Source: Microcaldota archaeon
GTDB lineage: Archaea; Micrarchaeota; Micrarchaeia; Micrarchaeales; Micrarchaeaceae
Assembly (NCBI GenBank): GCA_021818545.1
Contig: JAKATX010000013.1
Coordinates: forward strand, 62,001 to 126,000
Direction: 5' to 3'
DNA length: 64,000 nt
In this document: one piece after another, positions 19,335 to 29,594 of the stretch
How the letters are laid out: each line of letters begins with the position of its first letter
Position numbering within the stretch: the stretch's first letter is position 1
Made by a program: the position numbers and the translations under genes
Notes under the pieces: generated by a model
Told to the model about the DNA's origin: nothing
Database searches by the model: none
The model's input: the letters and a program-made list of their open reading frames with translations, nothing else

Positions 19335-20048
19335 TCATCCCTTCTTTTTCCTTCCGACGCGCCTGGCTGCTATGTGACCTACTTTCCTTCCTGGCGGGGC
19401 GTTCCTTGAAGTCATGCTGCTCTTACCCTTGTGGTGCTGCTTGCCGCCGAATGGGTGGTCGACTGGGTTGCTCTTCACGCCCCTGTTCCTAGGCCACATC
19501 TTATTGATTGCATGATTAATATAAAAGTTCTTGCCTGCTTTCACCAGGGGTGCCTCTTCCATGCCCCCTCCGGCAACTATGCCCAACTGTGCCCTGCACT
19601 CGCTGCGCACCGTTATGGATGTCTTGGAAGGCAGCTGCACCGTTGCAAACCCGCCATCATGGGATACCAAGAGCCCTGAGCTGCCCGCACTCCTAGCGTA
19701 CTTGCCGCCGTCGCCTGGCGATGATTCTATATTGTATATCGGAGTGCCATCCGGTATTTTGGAAAGCTCCGCGACTGTGCCAAGACCCAGTACACTGCCG
19801 TTCAAATGTATCTTATCGCCAACCTTTATGCCTTCAGGGGCCAGAAGATAACCGCTAGAAAAATTACCATATAGCACCTCCATTAACGGGGCAGTATGGC
19901 CCGTGTGGTTGAATATGCCTATCACTTCGCCAACCATTACGTTCTTCCTGTCGCTCGGGAAACTGATGTCAATGTCAAATGTGCCTGGCAGCTTGGAGTA
20001 GGCATTAGTGCCCTTTCCTCTCCTTTGCTGCTTTAGTCTCTTTCCCAT
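19335..20048 (-). CDS. rpl2: 50S ribosomal protein L2
   Basis: GVKSNPVDHPFGGKQHHKGKSSMTSRNAPPGRKVGHIAARRVGR. Confidence 0.96.
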   Translation of the reverse strand: MGKRLKQQRRGKGTNAYSKLPGTFDIDISFPSDRKNVMVGEVIGIFNHTGHTAPLMEVLYGNFSSGYLLAPEGIKVGDKIHLNGSVLGLGTVAELSKIPDGTPIYNIESSPGDGGKYARSAGSSGLLVSHDGGFATVQLPSKTSITVRSECRAQLGIVAGGGMEEAPLVKAGKNFYINHAINKMWPRNRGVKSNPVDHPFGGKQHHKGKSSMTSRNAPPGRKVGHIAARRVGRKKKG

Positions 20049-20058
20049 GCTCCCACCT

Positions 20059-20310
20059 TTATACCAGCTTCAACTTGACTGCAACGTCGCTTGCGTTGTA
20101 GCCCTTTGACAGCTTTATGAACGCCTTCTTTGCATTTGCCGGAGTGTTCAGCGTGCGTACCGCGCTCACCTTTACGTTGAACGTGCTCTCAAACTCCTTC
20201 TTTATCTCTGGTTTAGTGGCCCTGAAGTCCACAATGTAGACTATCACGTTGTCCCTTTCTATCATACCAACGGACTTTTCTGTTGCAAGCGGATATTTCA
20301 ATATTCCCAT
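20059..20310 (-). CDS. rpl23: 50S ribosomal protein L23
   Basis: YPLATEKSVGMIERDNVIVYIVDFRATKPEIKKEFE. Confidence 0.94.
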   Translation of the reverse strand: MGILKYPLATEKSVGMIERDNVIVYIVDFRATKPEIKKEFESTFNVKVSAVRTLNTPANAKKAFIKLSKGYNASDVAVKLKLV

Positions 20311-20314
20311 ATGA

Positions 20315-21112
20315 TCACTTGAGACTTAATTTGCTTATGTCCTGATCAAGGCTCTTGACTGCGGACTCGCTCCATACCACAAGCCTGCCTGGCTTGCCGC
20401 CAGGAGCCAATAAGCACACGCGCAACTGATCAACCTTGCATATGTCGAATCCCGGTATGTTCCTTGCAGCCTTTGATATGCCGCTGTCCTCCTTCACCAC
20501 GAAGAGCACAGACCTTTTGTACTTCCTCTGTGAAGCAGAGCGCCTTATCCCCTTCTTTATCCTTGCTGCGGCCCCTACTTTATTATCGGAAAGGCCAAGG
20601 CTTTCAATCATGCTGATTACATCTTTTGTCTTCTTAAGGGCCTGGACCTCGTCCGAAAGCACTATCGGAAGGGCCTTTGATGACTTAACATGATCGCTTA
20701 ATACAGTGGCCGCTATCGCAGACGCAATCGCCTTCTGGTATTCCCTCTTGTTTATCTGCTCTATTATCGTCTTCTCTATCATGTGCGGGTGGGCGCGTTT
20801 TCCCTTGACTGCAGATGGTATGCGCCTTACATCTCCCTGCCTGCCGCCGCCCAGCTTCTGCCTGGGCCTTATCGCTATTCCCATGTGCCTGCCTGTTCTG
20901 TATGAACCCATGGCGCCATAATATCTAGCGCTTGTCTGCATGCCTGCAAGTGGGAAGTGGCCCTGGGGCTGGAATTCCCTTGTCTGTTCGGCAATGGCCG
21001 CCCTGAGTATTATCTCCGGCCTTACCGACTCGCTGAAGGCAGACGGCTTCTGCACGCTGCCCTTGACCGAGCCTTTTAGGTCGAGCACGTTAAATGTACT
21101 TTGTTCCTGCAA
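20315..21112 (-). CDS. rpl4: 50S ribosomal protein L4 (L1e/L4 family)
   Basis: GIAIRPRQKLGGGRQGDVRRIPSAVKGKRAHPHMIEK; operon context. Confidence 0.93.
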   Translation of the reverse strand: MQEQSTFNVLDLKGSVKGSVQKPSAFSESVRPEIILRAAIAEQTREFQPQGHFPLAGMQTSARYYGAMGSYRTGRHMGIAIRPRQKLGGGRQGDVRRIPSAVKGKRAHPHMIEKTIIEQINKREYQKAIASAIAATVLSDHVKSSKALPIVLSDEVQALKKTKDVISMIESLGLSDNKVGAAARIKKGIRRSASQRKYKRSVLFVVKEDSGISKAARNIPGFDICKVDQLRVCLLAPGGKPGRLVVWSESAVKSLDQDISKLSLK

Positions 21113-21125
21113 GCTAATCTAACCT

Positions 21126-22109
21126 TTAAAACATCACATCGTTTATCTTCGGCTCCTTTATCCCCTTGACGTTTATGTTGGTTACCGACTTCCTTATCCT
21201 TACGAGCCTCTTTGACGGGCCGGGAACCGAGCCGTCTATTATTATGAAATTATTCCTGACCAAGCCGTAATTAAGGAACCCGGAGCTAGGGTTTATCGAG
21301 TCCGAGTCGGCCTTCGAGCCTATCTTAAGTATGCGCTTGTTCTGTTCTATCCTGTAATTGAATCCTGTCTGACCGGCATGCGGCACTGAGTACAGGACCT
21401 TGCCCGGCTTGAATGGACCTAAAGTTCCTACGTGCCTTATCTTCTGCGTTGCCTTGTGCGATACCCTCGCCACCCCGAAACGCTTTATGACCCCCTGCCA
21501 TCCCTTGCCCTTTGTTATTGAGGCGACGTCTACGTACTCGCCAGGCTTGAAGAAGTCCTGGAGCCCGGCTTCCTTGCCAAGCTTCTGGGTTATAGCGGTG
21601 AATTTCTCCTCCATGCTCTTGCCACCTATCGGGGATTCGAACCTGTTGGGGTGATGCTGGCCTGAAGCTACGCCCTTTGGATATGTTACGAGAAGCGCAG
21701 TCACGTCGATGAACTCTGAAAGCTTCTGCTTTATCTCCGGTATCTTGCTCTCGTCTGTTTTTATCTTCTTTATGCCCAGCTTCTGCACGGACGCCTTGTC
21801 AAGTATCTCCTTGGAAACCGTCCTGTATCCGGTAAGCGGATCCTTTGAGTAAAGCCTGATGCCATATACCAGCATTGGCGGCGCCTCCAGCAGCGTGCAT
21901 GCCCTATTGACCTCCTGCTGCTTTGCCGCAGGATTCATGTCGTTTATCATTGCGACGTGACCAGTTGCTACCTTGAAGGCTATCATGTTGCCCATGCTGC
22001 CTGTGTCTATGCCGCCAGATTGATTGCGCAGCCTAGGCAAACGCGTCTGTGCGCGCCTTTTATGCCAGTACTGCATTGATCCTCTTCGCATACTCACACA
22101 CTCGCTCAT
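21126..22109 (-). CDS. rpl3: 50S ribosomal protein L3
   Basis: MRRGSMQYWHKRRAQTRLPRLRNQ...GKGWQGVIKRFGV; start at 22109 or 22091. Confidence 0.93.
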   Translation of the reverse strand: MSECVSMRRGSMQYWHKRRAQTRLPRLRNQSGGIDTGSMGNMIAFKVATGHVAMINDMNPAAKQQEVNRACTLLEAPPMLVYGIRLYSKDPLTGYRTVSKEILDKASVQKLGIKKIKTDESKIPEIKQKLSEFIDVTALLVTYPKGVASGQHHPNRFESPIGGKSMEEKFTAITQKLGKEAGLQDFFKPGEYVDVASITKGKGWQGVIKRFGVARVSHKATQKIRHVGTLGPFKPGKVLYSVPHAGQTGFNYRIEQNKRILKIGSKADSDSINPSSGFLNYGLVRNNFIIIDGSVPGPSKRLVRIRKSVTNINVKGIKEPKINDVMF

Positions 22110-22228
22110 GACTAATAGAGCGTTAAAGGTAATGTTGTTTTTCTCCTTCAGCACCAGATGAGAATGGCCACATTGCTTATGAATCACAAAAAGCCAGACA
22201 TTACGAAGTATTTATCATGGGTTTACAT

Positions 22229-22498
22229 TTATATATTTTTACTTTTAGCACCGATTTGTGGAATTTTTACTCTGCTTACGCTTTCTATCACTTGTATGTC
22301 CTTTAATATGGCATTCAGCGATGCCTTCAGCGCCGTGGCGTCTTTCGCTTCTATCCTGATCTTAAGCATGGTCGGCTTTTCGGACATGCTGACCGTGCTC
22401 CTTTTGTACTGCGAAGTTTTGCCTATTAGCTCAATGTAACTCATTCCTGATGGCTTCTTAATGGATATTATTGCGGTGAGATCGTAATGGTCCGCCAT
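22229..22498 (-). CDS. pcc1: KEOPS complex subunit Pcc1-like protein
   Basis: small ORF, LKIRIEAKDATALKASLNAILKDIQVIESV pattern. Confidence 0.65.
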   Translation of the reverse strand: MADHYDLTAIISIKKPSGMSYIELIGKTSQYKRSTVSMSEKPTMLKIRIEAKDATALKASLNAILKDIQVIESVSRVKIPQIGAKSKNI

Positions 22499-22502
22499 TC
22501 AA

Positions 22503-22820
22503 TCATTCCTGTTCTGCGATTTTTGCATGGGTGCGCGAACCCAGTGATACGCTGCCAATCCATGAGTACGCCCCGTCGATACCGTTAACCTTTAGCTTAT
22601 CCGCACGCATCTTGGCACCTCCGCGTGAAGGCACTAGCCTTATGATTAGTGCACTGTCGAAACCGCGCCTTATGGCGTCTTTGACCACGTCCCTTATCGT
22701 CTTAGACCCCCTGCAGACTACCACGGAATCATCAGCGCCCAGCTTAGCGGCTAGCCGCTCTGATTCATTGAAAAGCATACGCGCATTCCGATGGCAGCGC
22801 GAATAAGTAATGTAGGGCAT
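22503..22820 (-). CDS. Brix-domain-like ribosome biogenesis protein
   Basis: ITYSRCHRNARMLFNESERLAAKLGADDSVVVCRGSKTIRDVVKDAIRRGFDSALII resembles archaeal Brix N-terminus. Confidence 0.6.
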   Translation of the reverse strand: MPYITYSRCHRNARMLFNESERLAAKLGADDSVVVCRGSKTIRDVVKDAIRRGFDSALIIRLVPSRGGAKMRADKLKVNGIDGAYSWIGSVSLGSRTHAKIAEQE

Positions 22821-22832
22821 TTGCCTACCGAA

Positions 22833-23405
22833 TCACGCAGCGCTTCTCTCCACTGCCCTCTTGCTCGGCCTTGTCTTGCCGGTTCCGAAGCCCTTGTTCA
22901 TCATGCCGCGGTGCCTCCTTCCGGAAACCGTGAGACCCCTGGATGCCCTTTGCTTCTGCATTATAACGCCGGAGTAGTTCCGGTCCGCAAGCAGCACCGG
23001 GCTGCTCTTATCCAGAAGTATCACCTCATAGAACTTCTCGTAGCCGTTAGTTCCGACGAAATATGAATTCAGGATCTCGCAGTTCGAGAACTTCTGGGCG
23101 GCCCTGCCTTCCGCTATGGACTGCATAGAACTTACCCTTGAGAAGTATCTGCCGCTCTTGGATGGTTTTCGGCCTCCGCCTGGCCTTGCGCGCTTGCTCT
23201 TTCCAGACCTTACGCGCACGCGGGCCAGCAGTATGCCTTGCTTCGCCTTGTAACCGAGCTCCCTGGCCCTGACCAGATTTGTAGGGCGGATTACCCTGAT
23301 CACCGTAGGCTCTGCGTGCCACTGTGCAAGCCTATCCTTGTATGCCTGCGGCACCTCCTTGAACTCCCTCTGCATCGTTTCTTTTATAGCCTTATAACCG
23401 CTCAT
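22833..23405 (-). CDS. rpl15e: 50S ribosomal protein L15e
   Basis: PTNLVRARELGYKAKQGILLARVRVRSGKSKRARPGGGRKP...GLTVSGRRHRGMMNKG. Confidence 0.95.
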   Translation of the reverse strand: MSGYKAIKETMQREFKEVPQAYKDRLAQWHAEPTVIRVIRPTNLVRARELGYKAKQGILLARVRVRSGKSKRARPGGGRKPSKSGRYFSRVSSMQSIAEGRAAQKFSNCEILNSYFVGTNGYEKFYEVILLDKSSPVLLADRNYSGVIMQKQRASRGLTVSGRRHRGMMNKGFGTGKTRPSKRAVERSAA

Positions 23406-23541
23406 GAAAACCACTAATCTGAAATAGTACTAATGATTGGTTACCCAAAATATAAAAATATGTGGCAGCCGCCGCTGTCCATCAATATTTCCGCTGCAGC
23501 AATACTTTAATCCCTTGCGTTCGATTAATAAGCGTGCTAAA

Positions 23542-24189
23542 ATGAGCGCCGTTGACATAGCACCATCCATACTCTCCGCTGACTTCGGAAACATGAGAAA
23601 CGAGATAAAGCGGCTAGAGCGCGGAGGGGCGGACAGAGTCCACATAGACGTTATGGACGGACACTTCGTACCGAACATCACCTTTGGGCAGGAGTTGATA
23701 AGATCCGTAAGGGATGCCACCGGATTGCACTTCGAAACGCACCTTATGATAGAGAAGCCCGAACGATATATAAAGCAGTTTGCAGAGGCAGGATCTGATA
23801 CGCTGATAGTGCATTATGAGGCGATCAAATCCGCAAGCAAGGTGCTGGAATCGATAAGGGGGCTTGGGAAAGAAGCGGGCATAGCAGTAAATCCGGAGAC
23901 CCCGATGGATGGCGTGCTCGGATGCATGAAGCACGCCGACATGCTGCTTGTCATGGGCGTCCACCCGGGGTTCGGAGGCCAGAAGTTCATGCCGGTAGCA
24001 TTAAGGAAGATACAGCAGGGGAGAGAACACGCAAAGGCGGATTTCAGGATAGGCGTGGACGGCGGCATAAATCTTGAAACAGGGCTGATGGCGATGCGGG
24101 CTGGTGCGAACGAACTCATAGCAGGCAGCGCGATATTTAATTCCGACAACTTGACCAAAGCAATTAGGGATTTCAAGCGCCTGAGGTAG
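23542..24189 (+). CDS. rpe: ribulose-phosphate 3-epimerase
   Basis: IAPSILSADFGNM...VHIDVMDGHFVPNITFG...VHPGFGGQKF...VDGGIN. Confidence 0.94.
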   Translation: MSAVDIAPSILSADFGNMRNEIKRLERGGADRVHIDVMDGHFVPNITFGQELIRSVRDATGLHFETHLMIEKPERYIKQFAEAGSDTLIVHYEAIKSASKVLESIRGLGKEAGIAVNPETPMDGVLGCMKHADMLLVMGVHPGFGGQKFMPVALRKIQQGREHAKADFRIGVDGGINLETGLMAMRAGANELIAGSAIFNSDNLTKAIRDFKRLR

Positions 24190-24233
24190 GTAGATGTAAG
24201 CATTAGCGGCTGGCGCTGGTTTTCAGAACTGCG

Positions 24234-24722
24234 TCACGGAAGTTTTGTGATGCTGGTCACATTTATGTAATAGTACGTATTTGTGCAGTTGACCTGCGTT
24301 ACGCACTGATTGCTTGTGGAACTTTCTGCCTGTATGGTGCAATTTGATTCCTGGGTGGTGCATGCCGCAGTAGAAACCGCGGAACCGAATAGCCCGAAAG
24401 CGGTGTAATTGCCTCCGTATATGAGCTGTGCTGAAGAGACATTGTTCAGCGCCACAAAACCGCCTGCAAAGTTGTATAAATTGTATACGGCATAGTTGTT
24501 CCTTGCCAATGTGCCAGTTACCTGTATGCTCTTGCCGTAATAGCCGGATGGATTCTGAAGCAACTTTGAAATTCGTATTACGTTAGCGTTTATTGAATTG
24601 TCATAAACCAGCTTGTTGAGGAAACCGGATTGCAGCAGATAAAGGAAAAGTACTACTACAATTACAATGATGATTATGCCTTTAAGCAGTGCATCGAAAA
24701 CTGACATGAAATTATAGCGCAC
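24234..24722 (-). CDS. hypothetical membrane-anchored secreted protein
   Basis: single N-terminal TM, Cys-containing extracellular region. Confidence 0.5.
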   Translation of the reverse strand: MRYNFMSVFDALLKGIIIIVIVVVLFLYLLQSGFLNKLVYDNSINANVIRISKLLQNPSGYYGKSIQVTGTLARNNYAVYNLYNFAGGFVALNNVSSAQLIYGGNYTAFGLFGSAVSTAACTTQESNCTIQAESSTSNQCVTQVNCTNTYYYINVTSITKLP

Positions 24723-24761
24723 ACAAACAATAAATCCTTTGCTGATTTGATGGGAGCACGG

Positions 24762-25841
24762 TCAGAGTCTCAGCCCTGTCGGCCCTATGTACTTGGAATC
24801 AGGCCGTATCAGCTTGTTATTTGCCACTTGCTCCATGTAATGCGCACACCAGCCGAAGGACCTCGCGGATGCAAATAGCGGCAAGTAGAATGCATGATCT
24901 ATTCCGAGTAGGTGCATGCAAAGCGCAGCATAAAAGTCGAGGTTAGCCGGAAGCTTCTTCCTATCCCATACTGTTTCCTCTATGGCAGCGGCCAAATCGT
25001 ACAGCTTCTCTTCATGCTTGAGTTTAGACAGCACCTTTAGTTCATTTTTCATGAACTGCGCACGTGGATCCGCATTTTTGTATATGCGGTGGCCGAATCC
25101 CATAATCTTTTCCTTGCGCGCCAACTTTTCATCCACTAATTTTATTGCCTCCTCTCTGCTGTCCATCTTAAGCATGTAATTGAGTATCTGGTCGTTCGCG
25201 CCCCCGTGTAGCGGGCCTTTTATGGTTGCCAATGCAGTCGTCATGGCGGCCCTCGGATCGGCAAGAGTGGAAGCAGTGACTCTCAATGCGAATGTAGATG
25301 CGTTGAGCTCATGCTCCATGTACAGTATAAGCAGTTTCTCCAAATGCTCCGCCATTTCTGAGTCCTTATTTCCAGTTAATAAGTAATAAAACCTCTCGGA
25401 ATATGTGCCTTCCGCCTTGCCCAGAACAGCGGTGCCGGATAATGCGTTTCGGCCGTCAGAAGCTATCCGAGGCATCTTCGCGGCGATCTCTAGCAACGCC
25501 TTGTCGGTTTTTGCCTCGTCCAGCGGAATGAGCGAGACCACAGAGCGCATCAGGTCTATCAACTCCGTGTGTTTAGGGATGAGCTTCATTATGCTCTCTG
25601 TGTTCTGGTCTATGTCAGAATTTTTAATGAGGAAATCCGAAAACCCTGAAAGTTCCTGCTCATTTGGCATGTGACCATACACAACGATGTACGCTGCCTG
25701 TTCAAATGTCGCTTTTTCTGCAAGATCGGTCGCGCTGTAGCCCCTGTACAGCAGCTTCCCCGTTTCGTTGTCTGCAGTGCATATCGCGCTCTCGTCCGCT
25801 ATGACACCTGCAAGCCCTTTTGGAACTATTATTGGATCCAT
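24762..25841 (-). CDS. citrate/2-methylcitrate synthase
   Basis: KGLAGVIADESAICTADNETGKLLYRGYSATDLAE...GPLHGGANDQILNYM...GFGHRIYKNADPRA. Confidence 0.93.
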   Translation of the reverse strand: MDPIIVPKGLAGVIADESAICTADNETGKLLYRGYSATDLAEKATFEQAAYIVVYGHMPNEQELSGFSDFLIKNSDIDQNTESIMKLIPKHTELIDLMRSVVSLIPLDEAKTDKALLEIAAKMPRIASDGRNALSGTAVLGKAEGTYSERFYYLLTGNKDSEMAEHLEKLLILYMEHELNASTFALRVTASTLADPRAAMTTALATIKGPLHGGANDQILNYMLKMDSREEAIKLVDEKLARKEKIMGFGHRIYKNADPRAQFMKNELKVLSKLKHEEKLYDLAAAIEETVWDRKKLPANLDFYAALCMHLLGIDHAFYLPLFASARSFGWCAHYMEQVANNKLIRPDSKYIGPTGLRL

Positions 25842-25860
25842 AATAAAACCCGTGCTGCAC

Positions 25861-26775
25861 TCATCGCCGCTTGGCTGTTTTGCCGGGCATTTTAGATTTT
25901 GAAAGCAGCGCGTCTTCATCAGCGTAATCCTTATAGCCTATCACTTTGTAGAATTCATCCCTTGTCATCAGGCGCTGCAGGACCTTTCTCTGCGTTCCGC
26001 TTTGGCGCAGCTCTTTATATATGGTGTCCATTGATGATAACGCGGCCCTGAACCCGGTAAGCGGAAATATTATTATCTTGTACCCTAGCCTCGCCAAGTC
26101 CTCCGAGCTTAGGAGTGGGCTTTTCCCGAATTCCGTCATATTGGCAAGAAGCGGAGCCCTTACTTTCTTTGCATACTCCTTGAATTCATCCTCGCTTTCC
26201 AGCGCTTCAGGAAATATTACGTCCGCCCCTGCCTTTAGGTACAGCCTGCCCCTCTCTATGGCCCCATCAAGACCCTCTATCGCCCTGGAGTCCGTCCTTG
26301 CTATTATGATGAAAGCTTTGTCCTTTCTGCTGCCCACTGCGACTTTCACCTTCTGGGCCATGGCATCCGCCGGTATTATCTTCTTGCCGGAGAGATGGCC
26401 ACATTTTTTAGGAAGGTCTTGATCCTCCATGTGTATTGCAGCCGCACCTGCCGCTTCCATCGTCCTTATCGTGCGCACCACATTCAACGTCTCGCCGAAT
26501 CCAGTATCTATGTCAACTATAAGCGGGAGCCCGGACATAGAAGTTATTTTGCGCGTCTCTGCGGCAACCTCATCGAGGGTTGTCAATGACAAGTCGGGAA
26601 GTCCCATAGACCCTGCGACTCCAGATCCAGATAAGTATAACGCTCTGAAGCCCGCCCGTTGGGCAAGGAGCGCAGATATGCCGCTGAACACGCCTGGCGC
26701 TACCACGTAGCCATTCCTTATTATCTTGCGCAGCTCTTTCGGCCCGGAATTTATGTTGTCTTTAAGAATCGACAT
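25861..26775 (-). CDS. prpB: methylisocitrate lyase / PEP mutase family
   Basis: VAPGVFSGISALLAQRAGFRALYLSGSGVAGSMGLPDLSL...VDIDTGFGE...HMEDQDLPKKCGHL. Confidence 0.92.
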   Translation of the reverse strand: MSILKDNINSGPKELRKIIRNGYVVAPGVFSGISALLAQRAGFRALYLSGSGVAGSMGLPDLSLTTLDEVAAETRKITSMSGLPLIVDIDTGFGETLNVVRTIRTMEAAGAAAIHMEDQDLPKKCGHLSGKKIIPADAMAQKVKVAVGSRKDKAFIIIARTDSRAIEGLDGAIERGRLYLKAGADVIFPEALESEDEFKEYAKKVRAPLLANMTEFGKSPLLSSEDLARLGYKIIIFPLTGFRAALSSMDTIYKELRQSGTQRKVLQRLMTRDEFYKVIGYKDYADEDALLSKSKMPGKTAKRR

Positions 26776-28129
26776 TTGATACCACTTCAAACATATCAGA
26801 AACATCGCGCTTGTCTAATTCCTTTCCTACCTTTATTATGCCGTCGACCTTGGATTCGTCTCCCATTATGGATACGCCCTTGGCCCTCAGCTCATCCCAT
26901 GAGTAGGGGTTCTTGAAATGGCCCTTTGGCACAACGACCTCGCTTTCTGCGCTTGATTCGGATGCAGTTACCTTTATCTTTATTGGCAGGTATTCCGGAT
27001 ACATCGAATCGAACTTTTGCGATACACTGAACTTCATTTTATCTATCAAATCAAGTATACGCACATCGCTTAGATATTTATCTTCGTAAGAATCAAGTTT
27101 TGGCCTTCCGTACAGCAGTGAATATGCTATTATATAAGGCAGGCTGTGGTCCGCAGTCTCCTTTGTTTTGGGCCTCAGCTTTTCGGGATCCTTTACAATT
27201 ATTTTGTTGGCGACTGAGAATGTCTCTACGTTTATCTCCTTTATCGCGCCGGTGACCTTGCCCTTGAGTTCCAGTGCTGCCTCGACGCCACTCATCGCGT
27301 GGTATTCCACAGGATAGTTCTTTATCATTGTCTTCCTTACCCTGTCCTCCGCGAGGTTGAGGTCGAACGCCCCTGAGACCTGCTTGAAGAATCCCATTTC
27401 CCCTTCGAATATTGGTGCCGGCCCGGTCAGGCCCTTCTGCGCCAACAAGGCGGCAAAAATGCTGTTTCTGGATGCATTGGCGGCAGTGCAGCCCTTCCAC
27501 ATGCTCAGTTCGCCTGCGCGGGTCTGTCTTAAGCTTATGTTGTTGTTTATGGCGAGATTCAATGCATGCACGAAGCGGCCGTTTTCGAGGCCCATAAGGC
27601 TGCCAAGACCTGCAGCTGAGGAAATCGATATGTAGGTTACGTGATCCCAGCCCCGATCCCTTATTGAGACGGCATCTGAAAGCGAACATACCACCTGATA
27701 CGCGACCTTTATGGCCTTTATCGCATCTGCGCCCTTGCTGCCAAGCGCGTAGGAAAGCGATAATATAGGCGGTATGTTATCGGATGGGTGCAGCGCCTCC
27801 TTTGAAAGGTAGGTATCATTGTAATCCAGATATCTAGTCATAGAGCCGTTTATGAATGCGGACGTCTCAACTGACGCTTCCTGGCCTGAGAAGTATATGG
27901 GTGAATTGTGCGGCCCTTGGGATGGCAGCAGCGCGGATTGCATCAGCTTTATGGGCACCGCATCCTTTGCACCATATGCCACGAATATGGAGTCAACTAT
28001 GCGCTTTTTAATCTCGTCCGAATCCGCATTATCTACTCCTGTCTTGTCCAACGCCTTGGAATACTCGTATATTTCCTGTGCTATAGCCATATTCAATGCC
28101 TGCAATCCTATTACCGACCTGATGTGCAT
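26762..28129 (-). CDS. prpD: MmgE/PrpD family (2-methylcitrate dehydratase-like)
   Basis: FINGSMTRYLDYNDTYL...HPSDNIPPILSLSYALG; operon with prpB and citrate synthase. Confidence 0.9.
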   Translation of the reverse strand: MHIRSVIGLQALNMAIAQEIYEYSKALDKTGVDNADSDEIKKRIVDSIFVAYGAKDAVPIKLMQSALLPSQGPHNSPIYFSGQEASVETSAFINGSMTRYLDYNDTYLSKEALHPSDNIPPILSLSYALGSKGADAIKAIKVAYQVVCSLSDAVSIRDRGWDHVTYISISSAAGLGSLMGLENGRFVHALNLAINNNISLRQTRAGELSMWKGCTAANASRNSIFAALLAQKGLTGPAPIFEGEMGFFKQVSGAFDLNLAEDRVRKTMIKNYPVEYHAMSGVEAALELKGKVTGAIKEINVETFSVANKIIVKDPEKLRPKTKETADHSLPYIIAYSLLYGRPKLDSYEDKYLSDVRILDLIDKMKFSVSQKFDSMYPEYLPIKIKVTASESSAESEVVVPKGHFKNPYSWDELRAKGVSIMGDESKVDGIIKVGKELDKRDVSDMFEVVSNVDS

Positions 28130-28269
28130 TTTTCCACACTGCCAGGAAGGAAAACGGGGTGTATGTTTGACTATTAATTCATTAATAATTTATAACTGCC
28201 ATTATGCACGCTGGTCCTTTATTCTTGCTTTGTACGGCCTCTAGCTAAGTTTTTTATCGCTTTAATGCG

Positions 28270-29592
28270 TTGATTATGACCATGGACAGCAAAAAATATG
28301 GGGATGATGAAGTAATAAACAAGCTAATGAATGGCGAACTCTCATTATCGGGCTTATCGATGTTTCTAGAGGATGAGAGCCAGTCTTCAAGGATAAGGAG
28401 GCTTTACCTCGAGAAGAAATACGGCATAAAGTTCCAGTATATAGTTTCGGGAAACATGGACAACGAGGATGCCGGCAAGAGGAATATAGAGAACATGATA
28501 GGAGCCACCCAGAGGCCTCTTGGTTTCGTTGAAGCCAAGATAAATGGGGAACACCTGAGCGGCATAAAACCGATTTTCCTTTCCACCACTGAAGGCAGGC
28601 TCGTCGCAGGGGTTGCAAGGGGCCTTAAAGCAATCAATAGCGGCGCAGGGGCAACGACAACCATAATAGATGACAAAATGACAAGGAGCATAATAATAGA
28701 GACTTCGGGCGCCAGGGAGTCTAAGCGCATAATGTCATTTGTCAAAAGCAATGAGGGCTTCAAGTTCATCAAGGCGGAATTCTCAAACCATACGAAACAC
28801 GGAGAACTGCTGGGCATAGACTGCTACACCACAGGCAGGAACCTATTCATCGTCTACAAGGCAAAGACCGGAGCCGCAATGGGCATGAACATGGTCACCA
28901 TCGCATCCAACAACACCACTGCGAAATTGGTAGACAGACTTAATGAAGAGAGGAAGAAGCAAAATGCGTTCGAAAAGGAGTTAGAGCGGTCATCGCTATC
29001 ATCTACGAAAAAGCTGCTGCACGTGCTGAGCGAAAGCGGGAATCTGTGTATCGACAAGAAGCCTGCGATGAAGAATGTCCTGGTAGGCAGAGGGGTGTCC
29101 ATAATAGCTGAAGCAGTCATACCAAAGGAAGTGGTGAAGGCTACGCTAAAGACAGATCCTGAAAGCATGGCGAAGATAAATTACGTCAAGAATTACGTTG
29201 GGTCCGGATTGGCCGGCTCCCTCGCGCATAACGCACAAGTGGCGAATGTACTGAATGCGGCTTTCGACGCGTATGGGCAGGACGTCGCGCAGATAGTGGA
29301 CGGGGTCAATGCATTCGACGACGTTGCGGTGACTGAAGCGGGGGATTTGTACGTCTCAATATACATTCCTGCTTTGGAGGTAGGGACGTATGGCGGCGGC
29401 ACCATCAGGGAGACGCCAAAAGAGCTGCTTTTTGCTTCGGGCGTGTACGGCGAAGGGGATAACGAAGGAAAGACGAAGTACATGCTTGCGGAACTCATAG
29501 CCACAGTATGCCTAGCCGGTGAGCTGAACCTTCTCGCGGCCGAATCTTCCGGACAGCTAACCAAGGCGCATGCCAGCATAAAGCGCGGGTAA
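28270..29592 (+). CDS. hmgA: hydroxymethylglutaryl-CoA reductase
   Basis: ENMIGATQRPLG, TTEGRLVAGVARGLKAI, KTGAAMGMNMV, CIDKKPAMKNVLVGRG, GTYGGGTIRET, LAGELNLLAAESSGQLTKAH. Confidence 0.94.
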   Translation: MIMTMDSKKYGDDEVINKLMNGELSLSGLSMFLEDESQSSRIRRLYLEKKYGIKFQYIVSGNMDNEDAGKRNIENMIGATQRPLGFVEAKINGEHLSGIKPIFLSTTEGRLVAGVARGLKAINSGAGATTTIIDDKMTRSIIIETSGARESKRIMSFVKSNEGFKFIKAEFSNHTKHGELLGIDCYTTGRNLFIVYKAKTGAAMGMNMVTIASNNTTAKLVDRLNEERKKQNAFEKELERSSLSSTKKLLHVLSESGNLCIDKKPAMKNVLVGRGVSIIAEAVIPKEVVKATLKTDPESMAKINYVKNYVGSGLAGSLAHNAQVANVLNAAFDAYGQDVAQIVDGVNAFDDVAVTEAGDLYVSIYIPALEVGTYGGGTIRETPKELLFASGVYGEGDNEGKTKYMLAELIATVCLAGELNLLAAESSGQLTKAHASIKRG

Positions 29593-29594
29593 AC

